Source of the DNA: Butyrivibrio sp.
Lineage (GTDB): Bacteria > Bacillota > Clostridia > Lachnospirales > Lachnospiraceae
DNA length: 64,000 bases
Assembly (NCBI GenBank): GCA_017413105.1
Contig: JAFPVA010000220.1
Location: 28,584-92,583 of the forward strand
Reading direction: 5' to 3'
Part shown: in pieces, positions 57,346-64,000 of the stretch
How the letters are laid out: the number at the start of each line of letters is the position of its first letter
How positions within the stretch are numbered: the stretch's first letter is position 1
Translations under genes and position numbers: made by a program
Notes under the pieces: model-generated
Seen by the model: the letters and a program-made list of their open reading frames with translations, nothing else
The model's database searches: none
What the model was told of the DNA's origin: nothing

Positions 57346-58860
57346 TTAATTTCCGCCTAACATTCCGGACAATGAGCTGCTGGAACTGTTTATCTTAGCC
57401 AGCGCTTTCTCCATCGAAGCAAACTTCGAATAATATCTGTCCTGGGCTGCTGTCAGAGCTTTTTCGGCATCGGATATCTTGGTGGTATATGAGCTATACT
57501 GCGATGCCATCAGCTTATCTTCATAAATCGTGAAGGAACTGCTATACTCTGTTCCTTTCATGAGATCTGAAAGCTTTCCGTAAAGAGATCTGGACAGTTC
57601 AGTAAAGAATCCTTGTACAGCTTCCGGATCTGATGAAATAAATGCACTTAAAAGATCTGTATTGCCGCTGGTAACAGAATCATCTTTGTCACCATCTATA
57701 TGTAATGCATCCCTTTCATTCTCATCTGTTGCAAAGTAGCTTCCAGTGGCTATACCAAAATCGGCAAGGTACAGCTTCTTCGTGGAACCATCCTTCATAG
57801 TAACATCCACGCCCAGATTCATAACACTCTTAAGGCCGTTACGGATATTGCTGATGGTCTCATCTCCACTAAGGAGTCCGTCTTTGATCTTTTTCTCCCA
57901 CTCTTCGACTTCCTTATCGCTCATCTCTTCCTTCTGGTCGTCGGTGAGCATCTTATACTTTGTAGCTTTGTCAGCATTATAGGCTGTGGCAAATTCCTTC
58001 ATCAGCTCGTTGTACTCTTTGAGCATGTTCTTGATGTTATCGTAAATGCCACTGGTATCCTGCTTTGTACTTAAGGTAATGTTTTCAGCCACTTCATTGG
58101 CTGTTATGGTAAGACCGTTTATACTGAAAGTATTGGAATCACTGGTATAGGTAACTCCGTTAAGTTCGATTTCTGCATCACTGCCTTCAATATAATTTGT
58201 ACTGTTAAAGCCAAGCTTATCGGAAAGAGCAGAGCTTACAGCTGTGAAATTATTGCTATCTCCGGCATTTTTAGCAGATACAAAAAATCTGTTGTTGTTT
58301 TCATCATAATTGAAATTCAAAGATGTACCGGTAACTGACGATGTTGCACCTCTTAACTTTGACACTACATCATCTATTGTATCGGTCTCAGCTACATCAA
58401 CAGAGATAAGATCCTGTGCATTGTCTCCAATCTTGAATTCCAATTTATTTGTTCCGGAAAATCCAAGATCTGCCATTGTACTGCTCTTGGATGCCGCTGT
58501 GGTTCCATTCTGAAGTGTTACTTCATTTCCGGTAAGAAACGCAGAAGTGGACAAAGATTTAATACTCAGTGTCTGGTTTGCGTTCATGGCGCTATCACCG
58601 GTAACAACTGTTACAGCATTGGAATTGGAAGCCGTAGTAGTTTTCTTGGTGTAAGCGGTAGAGAACCTCATATTTGCAAGGGTTCCATTGTAAAAAGAAG
58701 TAACCTTCTTATTCAGTTCTTTCCACTTATCCTGTTTCCAGGTCAGCTTTTTCTGATTATTTTTATTCGTGTCTACCTTATCCTGATGTCTCTGCGTAAG
58801 AGCAGTTATAATGCTCTCAGTATCAAGTCCCGAGTTCATACCTGTTATTCGTATAGGCAT
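57346..58860 (-). CDS. fliD: Flagellar filament cap protein FliD
   Basis: 504 residues. The N-terminal FliD domain is clear (RITGMNSGLDTESIITALTQ, MNANQTLSIKSLSTSAFLTG), with an EIELNGVTYTSDSNTFSING block in the centre and a C-terminal coiled region (YEDKLMASQYSSYTTKISDA, FASMEKALAKINSSSSSLSG). It caps the growing filament and folds exported flagellin. The ATG has AAGGAGAG upstream. It is 72 bp after flaG. Confidence 0.95.
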   Translation of the reverse strand: MPIRITGMNSGLDTESIITALTQRHQDKVDTNKNNQKKLTWKQDKWKELNKKVTSFYNGTLANMRFSTAYTKKTTTASNSNAVTVVTGDSAMNANQTLSIKSLSTSAFLTGNEVTLQNGTTAASKSSTMADLGFSGTNKLEFKIGDNAQDLISVDVAETDTIDDVVSKLRGATSSVTGTSLNFNYDENNNRFFVSAKNAGDSNNFTAVSSALSDKLGFNSTNYIEGSDAEIELNGVTYTSDSNTFSINGLTITANEVAENITLSTKQDTSGIYDNIKNMLKEYNELMKEFATAYNADKATKYKMLTDDQKEEMSDKEVEEWEKKIKDGLLSGDETISNIRNGLKSVMNLGVDVTMKDGSTKKLYLADFGIATGSYFATDENERDALHIDGDKDDSVTSGNTDLLSAFISSDPEAVQGFFTELSRSLYGKLSDLMKGTEYSSSFTIYEDKLMASQYSSYTTKISDAEKALTAAQDRYYSKFASMEKALAKINSSSSSLSGMLGGN

Positions 58861-58932
58861 ATTATCTCTCCTTTCTCAATCCGTGAGTATGTTGCCGGAA
58901 ATCCTTTTCCCTTTTAGTTACAGGACTCTTTG

Positions 58933-59403
58933 TCAGCGCTTTTCGTCAACCATTATTCCTGCAATCTCCCAAACCTTGGCTATCATATCAAGGGTTTCAT
59001 CCGGAGGGAACTCCTTGATAACCTTATGTGTTTCCTTATCAACCATTTTAATGGTTACACGGTTGGTCTTATCATGTATGCCAAATACAGCCTCTGCATT
59101 TGAGGTCATCTTTTTTGAAACCTCAGCAATGGCCTTCTTTACCTTGGCATTATCCTCCTGGATCTGCTCCTCAGTTTCTGCAATGCGATTTTGTGCCTGT
59201 GCAAAATTAGGATTGCTCTGGGAATCGGAATTTGACTTCGCAGAATTGTCAGCCGCTTCTACCTTAAGCTCAATTGATGTCCCGGTAGCCTCATAATTTA
59301 CAATCTCAGACTGAGATTGATTTTGTTCCTGTACTCTTGTTTTTACTTGTGGCTGAGTCTGCTGAATCAGAGGCCCAAAACCATTAATTGCTTCCATTCC
59401 CAT
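58933..59403 (-). CDS. flaG: FlaG family protein
   Basis: 156 residues. The N-terminal half is low-complexity and Gln/Asn-rich, with a coiled segment. The C-terminal ~55 residues are the FlaG domain (AVFGIHDKTNRVTIKMVDKE, THKVIKEFPPDETLDMIAKV, WEIAGIMVDEKR). FlaG proteins affect filament length. The ATG has GGAGG 7 nt upstream. It is the first gene of the sigma-28 operon flaG-fliD-fliS-(fliT-like). Confidence 0.88.
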   Translation of the reverse strand: MGMEAINGFGPLIQQTQPQVKTRVQEQNQSQSEIVNYEATGTSIELKVEAADNSAKSNSDSQSNPNFAQAQNRIAETEEQIQEDNAKVKKAIAEVSKKMTSNAEAVFGIHDKTNRVTIKMVDKETHKVIKEFPPDETLDMIAKVWEIAGIMVDEKR

Positions 59404-59462
59404 GATTACACCTCCGTGTTAAATGGACATTTTCCACATTGTTACAGTATTTCTTATCTCAT

Positions 59463-59489
59463 ATATCGGTCAAAAGGTGTTTATATTTA
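59463..59489 (-). promoter_or_regulatory. Sigma-28 promoter of the flaG-fliD-fliS operon
   Basis: TAAA (59489-59486), a 15-nt spacer and ACCGATAT (59470-59463). The -35 is perfect and the -10 has two changes. It lies 60 bp before the flaG ATG. Confidence 0.85.
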
Positions 59490-59602
59490 TACCACTGACA
59501 CAAAAAAGAAAGAATTAATAAAAATTTTATAATTAAACGTGTTATTGTATATTTAGATGGATATTAACAGAGACATACTTCTCATTCTATTTCGGAGATA
59601 AT

Positions 59603-61057
59603 ATGCTGAATATTGATATAGTACTAATGGTCGGAGGCAAAAGTGGTCTAGAAGTGGCATTGAATAGAACCGCTGATTATCTTTCGAATCATGGAATTCA
59701 TACAAGATTTATTCAAATAGTCAGCACCAACTATTCCTGGCATACAAAAACAGCTGATTTTATAGATCTTGGTTTTGATAGAAACCTTATTTTTCAGGAA
59801 ACAATAGAAGCATATGCAGCTGTCATTAGAGCGGGTAGTCCCGATTTGGTTCTGGTAACCGGTATGCCGGAAGTATTATATATTGCAAAGGGTGCCTTGT
59901 CTGATTGTGCTCTACCCGTCCCTGTGATTGCCTGGTTTCAGAATGATCTGTCATATTATGGCATTTCTTCAACCCACGGAATGGATATTTTTTCTTATTC
60001 TGATATTGTATTTGCCACTAATGATCAGATGGCAAATGCTATCCGGGAAAACTTTCCTTCCAAGAGCATATATCGTGTATATAATCCAATCAACCTCAAA
60101 AACATTTGTTTCTCCGGTGATAGAAACACAAATAAAATCGCATATATTGGAAGATTATCTCCTGAAAAAAACGTGCAATTGATCCTAAAGGCCCTTTCTC
60201 TTTCAAAGAACTATTGGGAACTTACTATAATCGGAGAGGGAGATGAACGGCCTCATCTTGTTGCCTTGTGTCAAAAATACAATCTTTCTACTTGTGTCCA
60301 TTTTTATGGATGGACAGATTACCCTTGGGATATGGTTAGTGATCACCGCGCCCTTATCGTTTCAAGCATAGACCATTTTGAAGGTGGCCCAATGACTGCC
60401 ATAGAGGCTCTTTCCTGCGGAATGCCTGTTATCAGTACCCCTGTCGGTTTTATTCCTGAAATTATTTCTAACGGCAAGAATGTATTACTCTATGATTTTG
60501 ATGCTCCGACTGAGTTGGCAAATATATTAGATACAGTCATTACCCAGTCCATAACTGAGAATGACGCTAATTTCTGTAGAGATTCCGTCGTTGAATACCG
60601 CCCGGGAATAGCCCTATGGGATTTTCTCTGTAAAGTTACGGCATCCGCTAAACTTGTGGGGCTTCCCCAAAGACACTGGGAAGATAAAGAAAATAGGATT
60701 ATAAAATACAAAGCTTCCGTCCTGATATCTGACTTAAGTAAAGACGATAAGCTTTTTATAGATCAGCTGACCTCTCTTGCAAGCCAGACCATAGAGCCAG
60801 TTTATTATGAAATAATCGTTGTACATACACAAAAAAGAAATACTTTAGATTCATTCCTTCATGAATATGAAGCTAAATACTCCGACATTGTTCTTTTAGT
60901 TGAATGTGATGATCTTTCCTCAAATAAAGAAGCATACGAAATTGCCAGTTCGTATGCTTCCGGAGATATGGTATTTTCTTTTGAAAACATCAACAAAGCC
61001 CCTGAAAAAGGATTTATCGAGGAACTATATCTAAAGCACATATGCCATGAAGCATAG
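59603..61057 (+). CDS. GT4 glycosyltransferase with a truncated GT2 tail
   Basis: 484 residues. Residues ~1-345 are GT4: VLMVGGKSGLEVALNRTADY, IAYIGRLSPEKNVQLILKAL, VHFYGWTDYPWDMVSDHRAL, HFEGGPMTAIEALSCGMPVI. The last ~110 residues (KASVLISDLSKDDKLFIDQL, YYEIIVVHTQKRNTLDSFLH, SSYASGDMVFSFENI) follow the start of a GT2 domain but lack its DxD and its second half. Compared with the GT4-GT2 protein at 50713, the second catalytic domain has decayed. It has GGAG before ATG 59603 and sits alone on the plus strand between two flagellar units. Confidence 0.83.
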   Translation: MLNIDIVLMVGGKSGLEVALNRTADYLSNHGIHTRFIQIVSTNYSWHTKTADFIDLGFDRNLIFQETIEAYAAVIRAGSPDLVLVTGMPEVLYIAKGALSDCALPVPVIAWFQNDLSYYGISSTHGMDIFSYSDIVFATNDQMANAIRENFPSKSIYRVYNPINLKNICFSGDRNTNKIAYIGRLSPEKNVQLILKALSLSKNYWELTIIGEGDERPHLVALCQKYNLSTCVHFYGWTDYPWDMVSDHRALIVSSIDHFEGGPMTAIEALSCGMPVISTPVGFIPEIISNGKNVLLYDFDAPTELANILDTVITQSITENDANFCRDSVVEYRPGIALWDFLCKVTASAKLVGLPQRHWEDKENRIIKYKASVLISDLSKDDKLFIDQLTSLASQTIEPVYYEIIVVHTQKRNTLDSFLHEYEAKYSDIVLLVECDDLSSNKEAYEIASSYASGDMVFSFENINKAPEKGFIEELYLKHICHEA

Positions 61058-61114
61058 GATGAAGGAATCTAATTTTTTGCGGGAGTTTTTTCAAACCTGG
61101 GTCCTAAGAATCAT

Positions 61115-62299
61115 TTATGCTTCCAGCATATCCTTCAATAGCCCCGTATATGCAAACTTCTCCCTCACCTTCTTCTGCCCAAGAAGCGCTATCTGCTGCC
61201 TTTCTTCTTCATGAGCAAGATAATAAGCCGCCTTTTCCACCATTTCCTCCGGTGTAGTGGCTATAGCAAGCTCCACGCCATCTGTGAAATACTCCGCAAT
61301 CTCTTCTGTATAGCTGGTTAAGAGAAATCCTCCGGCAGCCATGACATCCATTACCCTAAGGGGCACTCCCGACAGGATAGATCTAAGGGTTATGTTGAGG
61401 TTTATGCGGCTTCTGTGGAAGACCCTCGGCATCCTTGTGACATAGTGGGCAAGCCCCAGATTGGCGACTCCCTCTATTTTTTTTGCATCCGGAGTGGTGT
61501 ACATTACTGTGTCAAAGTAATGTCCCATGGTTTCAAGAATGTGATGCCTTTCGTTTACCGTGACCTTTTTTCGTAGGATATCCATGAGCACATTGTCGTA
61601 GTCAAGTTCATAGTTTCCCTTCTTTTCGAAATTGATATACTTGTGAAGCTCAGCCTTTACCTGATCTGTCATCACATTTTTGTCGCTAAAAAAGTCTATG
61701 CCGAATACGCTCTCCTGGGCGGCGATCACTCCGTCAACGTACCCCCGAAGTTCCTCCGGTAAAAACCCCACCTGGTCATAGAAATTGTATTCATTGTCAT
61801 AGAGGTTCCCTAAAAAGCACACATCATGCTCGTAAATGATATGACCATCGGTCTGACGATCCAGCTCGTCGCAGAACTCTGATAGCCTATCAGAATTTAC
61901 TCCAAGAGGCGAGTACCTTACTGTATCAACTCCCCTGTTCTTTAGCCTTGTAAAAAGAGCTCTGTCAAAAACATAAACGCGATTGACGGGATTTGAAAGT
62001 GTTGGGGAATCAAGGGTGTAATGGGGGCAGTCAAAAACCCAGGAAACATAGGGCATGCCATGCTTCTGGCATATTTCGGAAATTCCGGGGAAATAGTCAA
62101 AGCTATAGACCATGTCGTAATATCTTTTCCCCTCTTCCTCTCTGCGAAAGGCCTCCTCAAAGGCCGCCTCCATCTGCTCTGTAAGTTCAAAGCTTCCGGA
62201 GGACGCCTTAATGACATCCACGTGATGCCCAAGGCGCAGCATGGCGTCCTGACAGTCCTCACCATTAAATTCATCCCAGAAATAATACAGTATCCGCAT
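61115..62299 (-). CDS. CgeB-like glycosyltransferase
   Basis: 394 residues. Landmarks: MVYSFDYFPGISEICQKHGM, YVSWVFDCPHYTLDSPTLSN, INLNITLRSILSGVPLRVMD, VMAAGGFLLTSYTEEIAEYF, YYLAHEEERQQIALLGQKKV. The eighth CgeB-like gene in the window, and the only one located among the flagellar structural genes. The ribosome site is weak. It lies downstream of the csrA terminator, so it must have its own promoter or depend on read-through. Confidence 0.9.
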   Translation of the reverse strand: MRILYYFWDEFNGEDCQDAMLRLGHHVDVIKASSGSFELTEQMEAAFEEAFRREEEGKRYYDMVYSFDYFPGISEICQKHGMPYVSWVFDCPHYTLDSPTLSNPVNRVYVFDRALFTRLKNRGVDTVRYSPLGVNSDRLSEFCDELDRQTDGHIIYEHDVCFLGNLYDNEYNFYDQVGFLPEELRGYVDGVIAAQESVFGIDFFSDKNVMTDQVKAELHKYINFEKKGNYELDYDNVLMDILRKKVTVNERHHILETMGHYFDTVMYTTPDAKKIEGVANLGLAHYVTRMPRVFHRSRINLNITLRSILSGVPLRVMDVMAAGGFLLTSYTEEIAEYFTDGVELAIATTPEEMVEKAAYYLAHEEERQQIALLGQKKVREKFAYTGLLKDMLEA

Positions 62300-62386
62300 A
62301 CATATCTCACCCGTTGGTAACGCGCTATAACTATTCTTTGTGACCTCTCATAAAATCTACCTGATCCTTAATGCACACCTATAGAA

Positions 62387-62416
62387 AAGGCTGCTGCCCT
62401 TTTGGACAGCAGCCGG
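62387..62416 (-). terminator. Terminator after csrA
   Basis: On the minus strand GGCTGCTGTCC and GGGCAGCAGCC pair around AAAA, followed by TTTTC. It is 21 bp after the csrA stop and closes the flgL-fliW-csrA transcript. Confidence 0.9.
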
Positions 62417-62436
62417 TAATCTCTTGAATATAAAAA

Positions 62437-62652
62437 TCATAAGAGTTTCTTGAGTTCTTCGATGCCTGAAACATCAGTAGCCTGCTTATTCTCATTCTGA
62501 ATCTGAATATAAACTTCTTTTCTATAGATCGGAATTTCCTTAGGTGCTGCAATTCCGAGCTTGATCTGGTCTCCCCTGATATCCAGAACAGTGATCTCGA
62601 TATTATTATTGATAACGATTGCCTCATTCTTTTTTCTAGATAATGCTAACAT
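62437..62652 (-). CDS. csrA: Carbon storage/translation regulator CsrA
   Basis: 71 residues with the full family pattern: MLALSRKKNEAIVINNNIEI, TVLDIRGDQIKLGIAAPKEI, PIYRKEVYIQI, including the RNA-binding first strand and the GIAAPxxIPIYR block. A dimer binds GGA hairpins in mRNA leaders and blocks translation. The candidate targets here are the two flagellin leaders. Directly downstream of fliW, the usual Firmicute order. Confidence 0.96.
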   Translation of the reverse strand: MLALSRKKNEAIVINNNIEITVLDIRGDQIKLGIAAPKEIPIYRKEVYIQIQNENKQATDVSGIEELKKLL

Positions 62653-62702
62653 TCTTGTCTCCCTCCGTGGTGTTTTAATAAGTATTTGGCAATTATTAGC
62701 CC

Positions 62703-63155
62703 TTAAGACTCTTTTTTCTCCTGAAGAATATCATAAATTGGGAACTTAACAGGATATTCATCATTATCAATAATTGTCTGGCTTGCTTTCATAGCCGCAA
62801 CATTGATGATAAAAGGTCCTTTCAGGTTAACAGTCATCTTTGTAAGATCATGAGGTACCGTAACCGTTACCAGAATAAGAAGGTCTTCATTCTCAAGCTC
62901 CCCAATCTGCTCTACCAATGATTTGTCAACCTCCGGCTTGTAGTCAGGACATACTACCAGAGGATCCATTACAGGCATCGCAAAGCTTGGCTCATCAATT
63001 GACTGAAGCCACTTGATAGTGTCTGTTCCTTTCTCCTCATCATACATCAAAGTGAACTTTTTAAGATCAGGGAATCCGATTATACCATTAGGAAAAGAAA
63101 TTATCTTGCTATCATCAATTTCAACTTCGCCAAAGATTCTAGTTGTTAATTTCAT
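62703..63155 (-). CDS. fliW: Flagellar assembly factor FliW
   Basis: 150 residues: MKLTTRIFGEVEIDDSKII, FPNGIIGFPDLKKFTLMYDE, PSFAMPVMDPLVVCPDYKPE, LLILVTVTVPHDLTKMTVNL, KGPFIINVAAMKASQTIIDN. FliW binds either flagellin or CsrA; when flagellin is exported, freed FliW sequesters CsrA and flagellin translation resumes. ATG 63155 has GGAGG 7 nt upstream; the longer frame to 63188 is rejected. Confidence 0.96.
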   Translation of the reverse strand: MKLTTRIFGEVEIDDSKIISFPNGIIGFPDLKKFTLMYDEEKGTDTIKWLQSIDEPSFAMPVMDPLVVCPDYKPEVDKSLVEQIGELENEDLLILVTVTVPHDLTKMTVNLKGPFIINVAAMKASQTIIDNDEYPVKFPIYDILQEKKES

Positions 63156-63237
63156 GTCATAACCTCCATAGTGATTTGAGATACCCATTACTATTATTAA
63201 TTATAAACGCTATTACGTTCATTTGCTAGAAATATTT

Positions 63238-64000
63238 TCAGATGTAATTAAGAAGCGAAGTCTGGCTTATCTTACCTGTAGCCATTAGGCTTGCCTCGTA
63301 GGTTACCTGAGCCATGCTGAGCATTGTTGCTGTCTCTGCCATATCAATATCTTCATTATCTGACTGCAGAGTCTTAAAAGTTGTGGTCTGGGTCATAAGA
63401 CGCTGATTTACAAGATCAAGTCTCTTTGCCCTTGTTCCGTTTGCTGTTACTGCCAGGTTTGCCACATCAAGAGATTTCTGGTTGGAGGTTATCTTTTTCT
63501 CGAACTCCTTCTGCATCCTCTCTCTTAAGTAGTTATATGCCTTGGTTGTAGCATCTATCTCAACATTTATCTTTTCAACTATGCTTTCTGATGGAGCCTC
63601 TTCAAGCTTGCTCTTAAGCGTTGTTATTGTTCCGCTTATCAGCTTTAGTTCGTTGAGGACTGACCTCAGATCGCTTACATCTCTTTTAACACTTGTAGTA
63701 AAGACTTCCTGGGCTGTGGTATTTACCACAACTGACTGAGCAAATCCCACGTCATAGGCTATATCGTGAGGCGCTGAACCTCTGTTATACAGAATGGTCT
63801 GATTGCTGTCATTGGTATAGGCGCAGCTGAAAAGATTTTCCGGCCTTATGTCACCCTTTACCCACTCTTTTTTATCATATACAGCATCGATGGACTTGGC
63901 GTTTATGAGATCCGAAAGAGTTGAAAGCTTTTGCTCCAGATCTTTTCCAAGAAGGATTTCACCAGTAGCTGCATTAAGCACTGCAAGCTTTTTTCCGCTG
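63238..64000 (-). CDS. flgL: Hook-filament junction protein FlgL (partial, 5' part beyond window)
   Basis: 254 codons are visible and the frame is open to the right edge, so the internal GTG at 63981 is not the start. The C-terminal D1/D0 region is typical (QSDNEDIDMAETATMLSMAQ, VTYEASLMATGKISQTSLLN). Long helices earlier (INVEIDATTKAYNYLRERMQ) fit. FlgL joins hook and filament. Upstream of fliW, the common flgL-fliW-csrA order; flgK is expected outside the window. Confidence 0.85.
   Translation of the reverse strand, partial: SGKKLAVLNAATGEILLGKDLEQKLSTLSDLINAKSIDAVYDKKEWVKGDIRPENLFSCAYTNDSNQTILYNRGSAPHDIAYDVGFAQSVVVNTTAQEVFTTSVKRDVSDLRSVLNELKLISGTITTLKSKLEEAPSESIVEKINVEIDATTKAYNYLRERMQKEFEKKITSNQKSLDVANLAVTANGTRAKRLDLVNQRLMTQTTTFKTLQSDNEDIDMAETATMLSMAQVTYEASLMATGKISQTSLLNYI

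Overview
The window reads as chromosomal DNA of a motile, low-GC Firmicute, most likely a Lachnospiraceae member (Butyrivibrio/Pseudobutyrivibrio-like). The reasons are strong AAGGAGG ribosome sites, sigma-28 promoters, short ~274-residue flagellins, a FliW/CsrA pair, a FlaG-FliD-FliS set and multiple CgeB-like glycosyltransferases. The genus is inference; no rRNA is present. Most genes run on the minus strand.

Layout. (1) 1-6382: a compact minus-strand operon encoding a WcbI-like protein, an acyl carrier protein, a two-cluster Fe-S FrhB-like protein, a class III aminotransferase fused to a degenerate SGNH-like domain, and a propeller-like protein cut by the window edge. (2) 6503-8249: a secreted protein and a single-pass membrane protein. 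(3) 8722-14966: accessory DNA with an Rpn-type PD-(D/E)XK protein and its remnant, a divergent flagellin, HicAB, and two STAND/AAA-type ATPases with unusual promoter-proximal repeats. (4) 15069-20382: epimerase, LicD, membrane protein, a frameshifted methyltransferase and a flagellin-like protein, separated by copies of an imperfectly palindromic repeat built on GGGACGGTTC/GAACCGTCCC. (5) 20604-53950: a very large glycosylation island of about twenty sugar-transfer genes. It holds seven of the window's eight CgeB-like proteins, plus GT2, GT4, StrF-like, GT-D, DUF6492-like and GT11 enzymes. It also holds a Maf-type flagellin glycosyltransferase, a NeuB-family synthase and a CMP-sugar synthetase/phosphatase fusion. 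(6) 54045-64000: two main flagellins, a FliT-like chaperone, fliS, fliD, flaG, two more glycosyltransferases, csrA, fliW and the 3' part of flgL.

How they fit together. The NeuB-family protein and the cytidylyltransferase would make a CMP-activated nonulosonic acid, and the Maf protein would put it on flagellin. The remaining transferases probably extend or decorate the glycan. A 1278-residue fusion joins two transferase domains to an FkbH-type HAD domain and a GNAT-like domain. FkbH homologues load a three-carbon unit from a glycolytic intermediate onto an acyl carrier protein, so this fusion suggests that the glycan carries an acyl or glyceryl substituent. An ACP is encoded in the left operon, but a link between the two is only inference.

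Regulation visible in the DNA: sigma-28 promoters precede both flagellins and flaG-fliD-fliS. A fourth sigma-28 site, a perfect match, faces a terminator about 20 bp away and would make only a ~55-nt RNA. GGA-rich flagellin leaders, one with GGA in a hairpin loop, suggest CsrA control, with csrA and fliW encoded nearby.

The most promising undescribed items are the FkbH-transferase fusion and its catalytically degenerate paralogue, the left-end ACP/aminotransferase operon, and the candidate sigma-28 small RNA.
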